Numbered from the stretch's first letter, positions 6,927 to 14,461 are shown. The stretch is 27,209 bases of DNA from Bacillota bacterium (GCA_023415715.1 JAEZJP010000214.1:1-27209), one strand, 5' to 3'. The notes: generated from the letters alone by a model not told the origin. Translations and numbers: made by a program.

Positions 6927-7400
6927 TTGTATCAGACAAGCGACTGGGAAGAAAACCGGCACCAACTCAAGCGCCGTCTTCTTGCTCTTTTGATCCCCAT
7001 GATCCCCCTACTGGCAGGCATCGTTGTTTCGCTGCTGCCTAATATCCGTTTGCAGTGGCTGACGATCATGCTCACCATTCTTGGCGGTGCCATGTCCATC
7101 TTCTGCTACGGAATGTTCATCAGCCCTGTGGTGAGCTATGGCCGGCATTTGAAGAATGTTCTGGAAGGACGCAAGAGGGAAACGACAGGCCGCCTGACCA
7201 AATTTGCCGGCCAGTCCTGTTTCCGGGAAGGCGTGGAATACTATCCCATGACCATCAATATCGGCGACAAGGGTGAAGAAGAAGACGACAGGCTCTTTTA
7301 TTACGACGTGCACAAGGGAATGCCGCCTTTTAAACCTGGCGACATGATTACCGTTGTATCCCATGACAAGGCGGTGGCGGATATCCGCCGGGCGGAGTAG
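6927..7400 (+). CDS. Two-TM membrane protein with cytoplasmic C-terminal domain, function unknown
   Basis: A 157-residue protein read from a TTG start with GGAGG eight bases upstream; no ATG fits. A charged N-terminus (SDWEENRHQLKRR) is followed by two transmembrane helices at about residues 17-38 and 43-66. A soluble domain of ~85 residues then contains TGRLTKFAGQSCFREGVEYY (split: 87-95 and 96-106), an acidic patch GEEEDD, and FKPGDMITVVSHDKAV near the end. This last segment reads like a strand pair of a small beta-barrel. By the positive-inside rule both termini face the cytoplasm. I do not recognise the family. A Usp-domain gene follows 49 bases later with its own ribosome binding site, probably in the same transcript. 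Confidence 0.82.
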   Translation: MYQTSDWEENRHQLKRRLLALLIPMIPLLAGIVVSLLPNIRLQWLTIMLTILGGAMSIFCYGMFISPVVSYGRHLKNVLEGRKRETTGRLTKFAGQSCFREGVEYYPMTINIGDKGEEEDDRLFYYDVHKGMPPFKPGDMITVVSHDKAVADIRRAE

Positions 7401-7449
7401 GCTGTGCTTTTGCCTGCCTATCCTGTATGCCGAAAAGGAGTCTTTCTCC

Positions 7450-7836
7450 GTGCACGATGTTAAGTCCGTACTGGTCTGCGTGACCGGTCAAAAAACATGC
7501 GACAGACTTATTAAAACAGGCGCGCAGCTTGCCGAAGGTTTCTCCGCACCGCTTCTGGTGGTGCATGTAGCCCCGGCAGGCGCGCCGCTGCTGGGCAATT
7601 CCACCCAAAGCGAAGCCCTTAATTACCTCTATGCCTTGTCCTGCGAAGTTGGGGCAGAGATGGCAGTACTCCGTGCGCCGGACACGCTGGAAAGGCTCAT
7701 TCAATACGCACAGGAGCAGCATGTGGCCCATATTGTGATTGGCGCAGGAAGGCCTGACGGCCCGGACCGCCGGGATGTGGCCTCCTTGCTTAGGATGCGG
7801 CTCCCCCATGTTCAGCTGCATGTGGTCATTTTATAA
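7450..7836 (+). CDS. Universal stress (UspA-fold) protein, KdpD Usp-domain-like
   Basis: A 128-residue cytoplasmic alpha/beta protein. The start is taken as GTG at 7450, with AAGGAG ten bases upstream; the in-frame ATG at 7354 lies inside the previous gene. The first strand is KSVLVCVTGQKTCDRLIKTG, typical of the Usp domain found in KdpD sensor kinases, followed by APLLVVHVAPAG. The C-terminal half has HIVIGAGRPDGPD, where classical Usp proteins carry the ATP loop G-x2-G-x9-G(S/T); here the glycine spacing is only partly kept, so ATP binding is uncertain. It stands alone without a kinase domain. A role in stress or K+/nucleotide sensing with the upstream membrane protein is inference. Confidence 0.8.
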   Translation: MHDVKSVLVCVTGQKTCDRLIKTGAQLAEGFSAPLLVVHVAPAGAPLLGNSTQSEALNYLYALSCEVGAEMAVLRAPDTLERLIQYAQEQHVAHIVIGAGRPDGPDRRDVASLLRMRLPHVQLHVVIL

Positions 7837-7911
7837 GCAAAACCGCTGATTTCCGCCTGCATGGCATCCAGCTTTCGGCATAAACAAACAAATGGCATTT
7901 TGATAGTCCTC

Positions 7912-7947
7912 AAGGCCGGCGCAGGTAAACTTAAGCGCCGGCCTTTT
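7912..7947 (+). terminator. Terminator after the Usp gene
   Basis: Perfect 11-bp GC-rich stem AAGGCCGGCGC (7912-7922) / GCGCCGGCCTT (7935-7945) with a 12-base loop and a short T tail. The remaining bases to 8035 hold no gene. Confidence 0.85.
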
Positions 7948-8035
7948 CAATTGTCGTATCTTCATTTCCGGAAAGTGGCGGGAGTCAGTCGCTGCTTCCC
8001 GTTCAGCTTTCTAATGAGATCTTAATATTATTCTA

Positions 8036-8065
8036 TTGACAATAGTGTGTGTCACACATTATAAT
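8036..8065 (+). promoter_or_regulatory. Promoter with palindromic operator for padR
   Basis: TTGACA (8036-8041), 18-base spacer, TATAAT (8060-8065). The spacer contains an inverted repeat centred on 8052: TGTGTG-T-CACACA (8046-8058), extending with one mismatch to 8042-8062 and overlapping the -10. PadR proteins commonly bind such ATGT/ACAT-like palindromes in their own promoters, so autorepression is likely. Confidence 0.85.
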
Positions 8066-8083
8066 GACTTCGAGGTGATGTCA

Positions 8084-8425
8084 TTGGATGATTCCGTGCT
8101 TCTGAGCAACATCTTGTTGGAAATGCGCCGCGGCACACTGACACTGGCGGTGTTAAGCCAATTGAAAAGCCCCTGCTACGGCTATTCGCTTTTGCAGCGG
8201 CTGGAAGAAAAGCACACGGCCATTGAGCCCGGCACGCTCTACCCGCTGCTGCGAAGGCTGGAATCGCAGGGCCTTCTGGAAAGCCGCTGGGATACAGCCG
8301 AAAGCCGCCCGCGCAAATATTACCTGCTAAGCAGTCAAGGTGCTTCGCTGTATGAAACGCTGAAAGTGGAGTGGCTTCATTTGTGTGAGGAAATGCAAAC
8401 CCTTTTGAAGGAGGAGCAAACATGA
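8084..8425 (+). CDS. PadR-family transcriptional regulator
   Basis: A ~113-residue winged-helix protein. The PadR signature is complete: RRGTLTLAVLSQLKSPCYGYSLLQRL (in two halves, residues 15-26 and 27-40), then IEPGTLYPLLRRLESQGLLES and RPRKYYLLSSQG forming the wing. A C-terminal helix serves for dimerisation. I favour a TTG start at 8084, with GAGGTGAT (8072-8079) as Shine-Dalgarno at the usual distance. An ATG at 8078 overlaps that site, and the ATG at 8036-8038 of a longer frame is part of the -35 box. It overlaps the next gene by four bases (ATGA), so the pair is co-translated. This PadR plus HAAS membrane protein arrangement is widespread in Bacillota; the regulator usually represses the operon. 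Confidence 0.93.
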   Translation: MDDSVLLSNILLEMRRGTLTLAVLSQLKSPCYGYSLLQRLEEKHTAIEPGTLYPLLRRLESQGLLESRWDTAESRPRKYYLLSSQGASLYETLKVEWLHLCEEMQTLLKEEQT

Positions 8426-9432
8426 CTTCTTTGGTCGACCGCTATGTGTATGACGTGACAAGGCGGCTTCCGGAAAAAAGCCGCCCCGATGTGGAAAAGG
8501 AACTGAGGGCCAATATTGCCGATATGCTGCCGGAAAACGCTTCCCAGGAGGATATCAGCCGCGTGCTTACCTCCCTGGGCGATCCCGCGAAGCTGTCGGA
8601 GCAATACCGCTTAAGGCCAAGGTACTTGATCTCCCCTGCCGTCTTTGACGACTATTTGACGGTTTTGAAGCTGGTCATCCCCATTCTGGCCGTTGTGATG
8701 GTGGCGGTCCAGCTGTTTGGCGCGCTGACGGAAACACACATGGACGGAAGCTACGGGCAGGTGTTTGCTTCTATTCTGGCCGGCGCGCTGGGCAGCTTCT
8801 TTACCGCCGTGACAAACGGCTTTTTATGGGTGACGCTGGCCTTCGCCATGACGGAGTATTTTAACGGCATGCAGAAAAAGAAGGACTGGACCATAAAGGA
8901 TCTGCCGGACATCCCGCCACAAAACGCGGTGAAAATTTCCCGCGTGGAGACAGTCATCGGCATGGTGCTCTCCGCTATTTTTCTTGTTATGATGACGCGG
9001 TACCAGCATCTCATAGCCTGGTTCGAATACGGGCTAAATGGCATCAGCACGCCCCTGTTCTCAAGCCTGGCGGTATCGCACTACGTGCCTTACCTGGTGG
9101 CGCTGACAGCATGTTCCTGGGCTGTTGCGGCAGTCAAGCTCTACTATGGCCGCTGGAATTCCGTCACGGCGGTGCTTCATTCGCTTACTGCCATCGCCTG
9201 GTCGATCGCCTCCGTACTCTTCCTGCGCAGCCCCGATACCTTCAACCCGGGATTTATCGCAAGAGCTGCCGAAGCATTAAAGCTTGATCTTAATGTGATG
9301 AATGATCACTGGCAGCTCGGCATCCAGGTGATGAGCATCCTGACAATCATCGGAACAGCCATCGACATCCTCACCACCATCTTCAAGGTGCGCAAGGGCA
9401 GGATCCTTCCCGACTTGCCCGGCCGCGCGTAA
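8422..9432 (+). CDS. HAAS-domain integral membrane protein
   Basis: A 336-residue protein with AAGGAGGAG upstream of its ATG. Residues 1-66 form a HAAS (helix-alpha-beta-like, DUF1700-related) cytoplasmic domain: YVYDVTRRLPEKSRPDVEKEL, then LTSLGDPAKLSEQYR. About six transmembrane helices follow (roughly 80-102, 113-143, 175-195, 220-240, 250-268, 300-320). HAAS proteins pair with PadR regulators and are proposed to sense membrane or envelope signals; the molecular role is not established. The four-base overlap with padR makes joint function very likely. The convergent gene on the minus strand ends only four bases away, and no terminator fits between. Confidence 0.9.
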   Translation: MTSLVDRYVYDVTRRLPEKSRPDVEKELRANIADMLPENASQEDISRVLTSLGDPAKLSEQYRLRPRYLISPAVFDDYLTVLKLVIPILAVVMVAVQLFGALTETHMDGSYGQVFASILAGALGSFFTAVTNGFLWVTLAFAMTEYFNGMQKKKDWTIKDLPDIPPQNAVKISRVETVIGMVLSAIFLVMMTRYQHLIAWFEYGLNGISTPLFSSLAVSHYVPYLVALTACSWAVAAVKLYYGRWNSVTAVLHSLTAIAWSIASVLFLRSPDTFNPGFIARAAEALKLDLNVMNDHWQLGIQVMSILTIIGTAIDILTTIFKVRKGRILPDLPGRA

Positions 9433-9436
9433 CGGC

Positions 9437-9925
9437 TTACCAGCGGCATCCTTCCGCCAGCATTTGAACCATTTCTTCCAGCCCCTTCTGATCCTGCTCG
9501 TCAAAGCGGGAGAAGAGGGGGCTGTCTATATCCAGAACGCCAACGATCGTGCCGTTTGCGCGAATGGGAACCACGATTTCCGAATTGGAAGCGCTGTCGC
9601 AGGCGATGTGGCCGGGGAAAATATGCACATCCTCCACCAATTGCGTTTTATCTTGGGCTGCCGCCGTGCCGCACACGCCTTTCCCCACAGGAATGCGGAT
9701 GCAGGCGGGCTTGCCCTGGAACGGACCAAGCAGCAGATCGCCGTCCGTCATCAAATAAAAGCCTACCCAATTGATATCAGAAAGTGCGCTGTTTAAAAGC
9801 GCCGCCATGTTTGATAGGTGTGGCAGCGGATGCGTTTCCCCCTCCATCAGCGACGCAAGCTGCTTCTTTAAAAGCTCGTACATTTCCGGTTTGTTTACAG
9901 GATAGATTTCCTTTACTTCGATCAT
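9437..9925 (-). CDS. msrC: Free methionine-(R)-sulfoxide reductase (GAF-domain fRMsr)
   Basis: A 162-residue single GAF-domain enzyme that reduces free L-methionine-(R)-sulfoxide in the cytoplasm. All three cysteines known for the family are present with the right spacing: Cys75 (GKPACIRIP), Cys85 (GKGVCGTAA) and Cys109 (GHIACDSASNSEIVVP). By spacing they match Cys84, Cys94 and Cys118 of the E. coli enzyme. Other marks are INWVGFYL and GVLDIDSP. The start at 9925 has GGGAG nine bases upstream; a longer frame runs through the promoter area. It is transcribed alone, divergently from the gene at 10086. An extended -10 (TG-G-TACAAT, 9964-9969 on plus) is the probable promoter. Confidence 0.95.
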   Translation of the reverse strand: MIEVKEIYPVNKPEMYELLKKQLASLMEGETHPLPHLSNMAALLNSALSDINWVGFYLMTDGDLLLGPFQGKPACIRIPVGKGVCGTAAAQDKTQLVEDVHIFPGHIACDSASNSEIVVPIRANGTIVGVLDIDSPLFSRFDEQDQKGLEEMVQMLAEGCRW

Positions 9926-10001
9926 GATGATATGCTCCCTTATGCAATAATCCACACAGTTTATTGTACCATAAAGCATGTGTGCAATCATAGGTCCTTT
10001 C

Positions 10002-10030
10002 TTGCAAAGGAGATTGCAAGCGCTTATACT
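10002..10030 (+). promoter_or_regulatory. Promoter for the cysteine-motif protein
   Basis: TTGCAA (10002-10007), 17-base spacer, TATACT (10025-10030). The start codon at 10086 is preceded by AGAGG. This promoter faces away from the msrC promoter ~35 bases to the left. Positions here may be off by one base. Confidence 0.65.
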
Positions 10031-10085
10031 GTTCATATGTGTCGAGCGGCATATATTTACCAATGAAAAAGCAGAGGTATTTGTG

Positions 10086-11165
10086 ATGAGTGAACATCTT
10101 TCCCTGGGCCAGCCCTTTTTAACCCTTGGCGCACGGATCATATATGCATATCTGGCGTCCTATCCCGTATTCATTCCACCGCCGGATGAAAGCGATCCGG
10201 AATCACAGCGCCAGCTTCATTCTTTCTTCCATGATATGATCGATGATTTCTATCATAATCCGGAATTGGTCGGCATATCACAAGAACCGGACCGGTGCTT
10301 TGCGGAGCGCTGGCACCTTAACAACCGCGACCCGGAATTGATGGATGCCATGTTGAAGATCGAGAAGAAGTTCATTGATTGGGTGGGTACATTGCATAAG
10401 CTGGGCGCAATGGGCACGGTGCGGGAAGACGGCCTTTTTGTGTCTACGGATGCCTGGAAGCTTACAACCAAAATGCTGGATAAATTTCTTACGTTCGGCC
10501 TGCAAAGCGAAAAAACACCAGATGGTGTTTACCTGCGCTGCAAAGCATATCCGGAGATATTCCCGGCACTTAAAACGCGCAGCGGTATCGCGCCAGGCCA
10601 GGGCGGGCAGATTCCCTGCCTGATCCGCTTTCTGTTCGGCACTGTTCCCGGCCGGCCTTACCGCGCCATACAGATGTTCGGCAAGCTCTATGATGACTCT
10701 TCATGGCTGAAAGGCTTAGAATCCTTCTTTGAAAAGCTGGGCTATACGTGCTCAAACGATGAAAGATGGCCTTCGGTAAGATGGGAAAAGGAATACCCCA
10801 ATAAGGAGCGCGGCTACCTGCACATTACCTTCCGCTGGCGGGACAGGCTGCAAATGTGCTACGAATTCCGCGTACCTTCTTTCAGGCAGCTGCTTGTGTT
10901 TTATGAAGAAATGGAGTACGCCCTGAAGGAACTTTGCTTTATCCGCACCAAGGTTTGCGACAACTGCGGCTATTGCACCCAAACAGACAAAAGCGGACGG
11001 CGTCAAAAATTGGCGCTGCCGCTGAAATACCCGGATGGCGTTATGCTCAAATGCCCGCTTTGGCCATGGTTCTCCTGGAATGAACTGGACTATGAAACCA
11101 TAACAAAGATGGAAAAATTGTTCCTCTTTGCGGAGGAAAAGCTGTATGGGCAGCAAAGCAAGTAG
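10086..11165 (+). CDS. Uncharacterised protein with CxxCxxC...C motif
   Basis: A 359-residue soluble protein that I do not recognise. The start at 10086 (MSEHLSLGQPF) has AGAGG eight bases upstream; a longer frame runs back through the promoter. There is no signal peptide and no membrane segment. The N-terminal ~100 residues are acidic and helix-rich. The C-terminal third contains KVCDNCGYCTQTDKSGRR, a C-x2-C-x2-C cluster, and about 30 residues later KCPLWPWFSWNELDYE with a fourth cysteine. Four cysteines in this layout could bind zinc or an iron-sulfur cluster. A middle part has RGYLHITFRWRDRLQMCYEF, rich in aromatic strands. It is monocistronic and divergent from msrC, so a link with oxidative or thiol stress is possible but is inference. 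Confidence 0.85.
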   Translation: MSEHLSLGQPFLTLGARIIYAYLASYPVFIPPPDESDPESQRQLHSFFHDMIDDFYHNPELVGISQEPDRCFAERWHLNNRDPELMDAMLKIEKKFIDWVGTLHKLGAMGTVREDGLFVSTDAWKLTTKMLDKFLTFGLQSEKTPDGVYLRCKAYPEIFPALKTRSGIAPGQGGQIPCLIRFLFGTVPGRPYRAIQMFGKLYDDSSWLKGLESFFEKLGYTCSNDERWPSVRWEKEYPNKERGYLHITFRWRDRLQMCYEFRVPSFRQLLVFYEEMEYALKELCFIRTKVCDNCGYCTQTDKSGRRQKLALPLKYPDGVMLKCPLWPWFSWNELDYETITKMEKLFLFAEEKLYGQQSK

Positions 11166-11222
11166 TAATAACTAAGGCCAGATCATCCCAAGGGATGAAA
11201 ATGCAAGTAAGGCGCACTTTTG

Positions 11223-11343
11223 AGCCTTCCCCTTGGGGCCCTACGCACCGTTCGCTTCGCGTCCGGTGTTACGCATTGTCGCTCCGCTCCAATGCTCCAG
11301 GCTTCGCCCTCCGGGGGTGGCGCACAGCGCCGGATGAGGTGTT
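11223..11343 (-). repeat. Dispersed repeat family 1, copy with internal insertion (minus orientation)
   Basis: Read on the minus strand this copy begins AACACCTCATCCGGCGCT, has GTGCGCCACC, and ends CCCAAGGGGAAGGCT. About 75 bases of short GC-rich inverted repeats sit in the middle. The ends match the compact copy at 20923-20971. It lies head to head with the copy at 11369, with 25 bases between the two AACACCTCATC ends. The gap 11166-11526 between genes contains nothing coding. Confidence 0.75.
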
Positions 11344-11368
11344 TCCCCACGAATATCTACCTAGCCAT

Positions 11369-11419
11369 TAACACCTCATCAGTCGACTTCGTCGACAGCT
11401 TCCCATAAAGGGGAAGCCT
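11369..11419 (+). repeat. Dispersed repeat family 1, plus orientation
   Basis: Begins AACACCTCATCAGTCGAC and ends AAAGGGGAAGCCT. A hairpin GTCGACTTCGTCGAC replaces the GGCGC-GCGCC hairpin of the 20923 copy, so the central stem varies while the two ends are kept. The outer GCTTCCC/GGGGAAGC arms also pair. Confidence 0.72.
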
Positions 11420-11474
11420 TTGTTTACTCGTCTCGAATCCTATTTTCAGGATCGGAGGGGTGAACAGGCACATT

Positions 11475-11505
11475 AAGGCGGCAGAGAAAAACTCCCTGCC
11501 GCCTT
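11475..11505 (-). terminator. Hairpin terminator after glycerol-1-phosphate dehydrogenase
   Basis: Perfect 10-bp stem AAGGCGGCAG/CTGCCGCCTT with an 11-base loop, 21 bases after the stop. There is no good U-run on the minus strand, so efficiency is uncertain. Confidence 0.6.
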
Positions 11506-11526
11506 ACTATATCTTCCCCTACAGCA

Positions 11527-12873
11527 TCACAACGCCAACCGCATTTCGTGCAGCAAGCCCAGGTCCCACAGAAGGGAACTGGTCAGGTACTTATCCCGCA
11601 CATCGCGGGAGCCGATCAACGCGGCATAGGCATCCGCTTCGCTGACGCCGATGTCCTTTGGTAGCATGGGCATATTGAGGCCCTGCATCAATTTCTCCAC
11701 TTCTTTCGCGGGCGGCAATTCTTCCGCGATGATCTTCCGAATTTCATCCCAGTGAGCCAGGGTATTGTCAAGCCTCTCCTTATGCCGGTTCCGGTCATTC
11801 TTGTGGTACTTTGAGTGTTCGGCGCTGATGATGGCGTCCGCAGCGCGGCCGAAAATTTTGCGCATTTCATCTTCCCAGGCGCTGTTGTCAAAGGCGGCAA
11901 TAAAAGACTCCGCCTTCTTCCGGTCGGGATCAAGGGCGCGGATGTCGTCATACAGCCTAAGCGTCAGGTACGTGCCAACACCCACCTGTATGCCATGCAG
12001 CTCATAGGGCGTACCCCTGTCCAGGGCCATCATCTCCCAGATGTGTGAGAAGTAATGCTCCAGGCCGGAAGCCGGCCTGGATATTTTCGCAAAGCTCATG
12101 GCGATGCCGGAGAGCACCAGCCCTTCGGTAATGGACTGTATGGCTTCGGGATCACGTAGGTTTTGCCCCCCTGCGGCGGCCACACACTTTTGAAGCGACT
12201 TGCGCACCAGCTTCGCGATATTTTCGCAGTAATACTCCCCTGTAACCAAGTTCGATATCCGCCATTCACAGATGGAAATATATTTAGCCAGCATGTCCCC
12301 CAGGCCCGCCCACAGCATGCGCTGCGGGGCATTTTTCATGATATCCACATCGGCGATGATGGCGGCGGGGCAGGCATTGTACAGCGTGACCTTTACGCGG
12401 TTCTGTATCATGGATGAGGAGTTGGAAGCATAGCCGTCCATGGAAGGCGCGGTGCCTACCACCATACTTCGCAGCCCCGCAACATGGGCCAGTACCTTGC
12501 AGCAGTCGTTAATCACCCCGGAGCCGATAGCCAGTACCATATCGCAGCTTGTATCAAAAGCCATGCAAAGTGCGCCAACGGAGTATTCATCCGGTTCCAC
12601 CGCCCCATGGGTTAGCAAATGCAGGGTATAAGGTATTTGGGCTGCCTCCAGCACAGGCTTAACAAAGCGCCAGGCGGCATCGTATGTATTCCTGTCGCAG
12701 ACGATAAAGGGCTTGCGCACGCCTACGGTTTTAAGCGCATCCGGCAGAAAGCGTACCGCGCCCGAGCCTATTTTCAAATATTGCAGCTCCGTATTGTGGG
12801 TATGGCCGCATGAACAGGAATGGCCTTCTTTTGCCAACAGCTGCTCAAAGGATAAAGACGATAAATCCATCAT
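11527..12873 (-). CDS. sn-Glycerol-1-phosphate dehydrogenase (AraM/EgsA family)
   Basis: A 448-residue member of the iron-type alcohol dehydrogenase/glycerol-dehydrogenase superfamily, AraM-like. It would reduce dihydroxyacetone phosphate with NAD(P)H to sn-glycerol-1-phosphate in the cytoplasm. The nucleotide-binding motif is AIGSGVIND (115-123), followed by VGTAPSMDGYAS. Metal ligands expected for the family are Asp193 (GLGDMLAK), His273 (SGLEHYFSH) and His293 (YELHGIQVG). A Cys/His-rich N-terminal motif HSCSCGHTH at residues 18-26 is an extra. The start at 12873 has AGAAGG upstream; a longer frame crosses the promoter. In B. subtilis AraM provides the precursor of heptaprenylglycerol lipids. 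No archaeal-type prenyltransferase gene is nearby, so its use here is open. Confidence 0.9.
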   Translation of the reverse strand: MMDLSSLSFEQLLAKEGHSCSCGHTHNTELQYLKIGSGAVRFLPDALKTVGVRKPFIVCDRNTYDAAWRFVKPVLEAAQIPYTLHLLTHGAVEPDEYSVGALCMAFDTSCDMVLAIGSGVINDCCKVLAHVAGLRSMVVGTAPSMDGYASNSSSMIQNRVKVTLYNACPAAIIADVDIMKNAPQRMLWAGLGDMLAKYISICEWRISNLVTGEYYCENIAKLVRKSLQKCVAAAGGQNLRDPEAIQSITEGLVLSGIAMSFAKISRPASGLEHYFSHIWEMMALDRGTPYELHGIQVGVGTYLTLRLYDDIRALDPDRKKAESFIAAFDNSAWEDEMRKIFGRAADAIISAEHSKYHKNDRNRHKERLDNTLAHWDEIRKIIAEELPPAKEVEKLMQGLNMPMLPKDIGVSEADAYAALIGSRDVRDKYLTSSLLWDLGLLHEMRLAL

Positions 12874-12919
12874 TTTGTACCTTCTTTTTGTATTAATCGA
12901 CCTGCTTTTAGTCGGTACC

Positions 12920-12948
12920 ATTGTATCGGCAGGCGGTGAGTTTGTCAA
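12920..12948 (-). promoter_or_regulatory. Promoter for glycerol-1-phosphate dehydrogenase
   Basis: Minus strand TTGACA (12943-12948), 17-base spacer, TACAAT (12920-12925), 47 bases before the start codon. A near-consensus sigma-A promoter. Confidence 0.87.
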
Positions 12949-13017
12949 CCTCAGAAACATGCTCTGAATGTGTATCCACAAACCGTTTTCAATAGATATT
13001 CAGCCTGAATCAATGAT

Positions 13018-13043
13018 AAAAGCCGCCTTTTCGAAAGGCGGCT
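13018..13043 (-). terminator. Terminator after the LCP-family gene
   Basis: AGCCGCCTTT/AAAGGCGGCT, a 10-bp perfect stem with a 3-base loop (13021-13043). On the minus strand it is followed by a short U-rich tail, 18 bases after the stop codon at 13061. Confidence 0.85.
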
Positions 13044-13060
13044 GCTTGAACATCATTCGC

Positions 13061-13984
13061 TTAATCGATCACAAGGAAACTGTTCTCCAGGTAATCCCAT
13101 ATAGCCTTGCGGCAGGCATCAAAATCTATCTCCCGTGTGGACATCCCCGCATAAGTGATAGGTTTATAAGCGCCGTCAAATGGAATTTGCAACTCTTCCA
13201 TGGTGGCGCCGCGAAGTTCCATGGCGTACTGTACCGCTTCGATCATTTCTCCGGCGCTTAAATTGGTCAGAAGGCTGTGCTGAAGCACGGATTCCATCAG
13301 TTCCAATGCTTTATCCAGCGTGATGCCGCGGTAAGTTTCCTTTAAGGTGGAAAGCACCGTGCGTACCCGCTGTGTACGTCCCAAATCACCGCCGGCGCCC
13401 ACCTTGCGGATCCGCATATAAATAACAGCCGCGTGTCCGTTGAAATGGTATGTGCCTGCCCTGTTCATGCGCGGTTTGGTGGAATCATCCGGTATGGCAT
13501 AGCGCTTCAAATATTCTGCCTCCGAGTTGGTTACCGTTATATCCACGCCGCCCAGCACATCGACGATCGCCTCAACTTGATTCATGTCAAAGAGCATGTA
13601 TTTATCGACGCGTACGCCAAAATGGGTGCTTACTATTTTGCATAGCTCCTCGGGACCATAGTTCTTGGCGATATAATTGATCCTTCCGATCACACCATCC
13701 GGGCGCTGTACCAGCATCTCCCGGCTGAAGGAGGTCAGCATCAGTCGTTTGGTACGTGTGTCCAGCGTCACCAATACGATGCCATCCGTATTGCCCAGAT
13801 TTTTCGGATTTCCATTCCACTGGTCCACGCATAAAAGCAGATAGTGATGCTGGCCTTCCACCACGGCGGGAAGCTCATCCCAGGGGATAGGTGTGATGGG
13901 CTTGGGCAGATCCGCCAAAGCAGCACCTGCTGAGGAGCAGCACAGCAGGATGGATATGAGCAGTGCAATCAAGCGTTTGATCAT
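13061..13984 (-). CDS. LytR-CpsA-Psr (LCP) family cell-wall protein
   Basis: A 307-residue protein with an N-terminal signal sequence (MIKRLIALLISILL...), probable cleavage at ALA/D near residue 25. LCP enzymes transfer undecaprenyl-linked polymers such as teichoic acid or capsule onto peptidoglycan outside the membrane. Family residues are visible: NTDGIVLVTLD, LTSFSREMLV, IGRINYIAKNYG, LGGVDITV, and the Arg-rich active-site block RIRKVGAGGDLGRTQRVRTVL (in parts). AAGGAG lies eight bases before the ATG at 13984. Most LCP proteins have an uncleaved N-terminal TM anchor; here the A-x-A site suggests the protein could be released, although an anchor cannot be excluded. No teichoic-acid or capsule genes are adjacent. 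Confidence 0.92.
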   Translation of the reverse strand: MIKRLIALLISILLCCSSAGAALADLPKPITPIPWDELPAVVEGQHHYLLLCVDQWNGNPKNLGNTDGIVLVTLDTRTKRLMLTSFSREMLVQRPDGVIGRINYIAKNYGPEELCKIVSTHFGVRVDKYMLFDMNQVEAIVDVLGGVDITVTNSEAEYLKRYAIPDDSTKPRMNRAGTYHFNGHAAVIYMRIRKVGAGGDLGRTQRVRTVLSTLKETYRGITLDKALELMESVLQHSLLTNLSAGEMIEAVQYAMELRGATMEELQIPFDGAYKPITYAGMSTREIDFDACRKAIWDYLENSFLVID

Positions 13985-14087
13985 GGAAGGGTCTCCTTTA
14001 TCTGGGATGGAATGGATTTCTATATGGTAAACGACATTCCTGCCCAAAAACTTCCCCAGACAGCGTAAATTTAACTTCCGGTTTCAT

Positions 14088-14116
14088 ACTATAGCACAAT
14101 TTGCCCCGTTTGGCAA
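14088..14116 (-). promoter_or_regulatory. Promoter for the LCP-family gene
   Basis: Minus strand TTGCCA (14111-14116), 17-base spacer, extended -10 TG-C-TATAGT (TATAGT at 14088-14093). It gives a ~95-nt leader before the start codon, in which GGAATG/CATTCC could pair. Confidence 0.75.
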
Positions 14117-14289
14117 AGAGGAAGAGCTTGATGTTACATAACTAAATTATTATCTTAACATGGCATCTTTGCATGCGGCGATCAACCGTCCATGCCCTAC
14201 ACAGGACCCACCGACGCAACTATGTTTTGGAATAGGATGAATATTCAGCTTTACTCCAGGGGAGCAACGAGGGGGCCGAAGTTCCGCAA

Positions 14290-14380
14290 GCTCAATCATC
14301 GCGCTGCTTCGCTACCACTCGCATGCTCGTTTCGCTTGATTCTTTCGCCTCGCTTCATCCGCCACCGGCGGCGCTCGGCT
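14290..14380. repeat. Dispersed repeat family 2, copy 1
   Basis: This ~90-base segment aligns with 15816-15909. Shared blocks in order are GCTCAAT, CTGCTTCGCT, CTCGCAT, GCCTCGCTTCATCCGCCAC, and GGCGGCGCT-CGGCT. The blocks between them vary. It lies in the 14117-14591 gap between the LCP gene and serA, which has no credible gene. Confidence 0.75.
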
Positions 14381-14404
14381 CACTCACCTCTCGTTTGCAG
14401 ATCC

Positions 14405-14453
14405 GAAACCAGCGACATGCGCGGTGGTTTCGGAAGGATTTCGCCAGAAATCC
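14405..14453. other. Two short perfect hairpins next to the covarying hairpin
   Basis: GAAACCA (14405-14411) pairs with TGGTTTC (14425-14431), and GGATTTC (14436-14442) pairs with GAAATCC (14447-14453). Neither has a U-run. A similar pair of hairpins with unrelated sequence stands in the same place at the second locus (21055-21109). Confidence 0.6.
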
Positions 14454-14461
14454 ATTCCTTA

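Noticed and set aside
11223..11419. CRISPR array
   Set aside because: Repeats are inverted, of different length and lack regular spacers.
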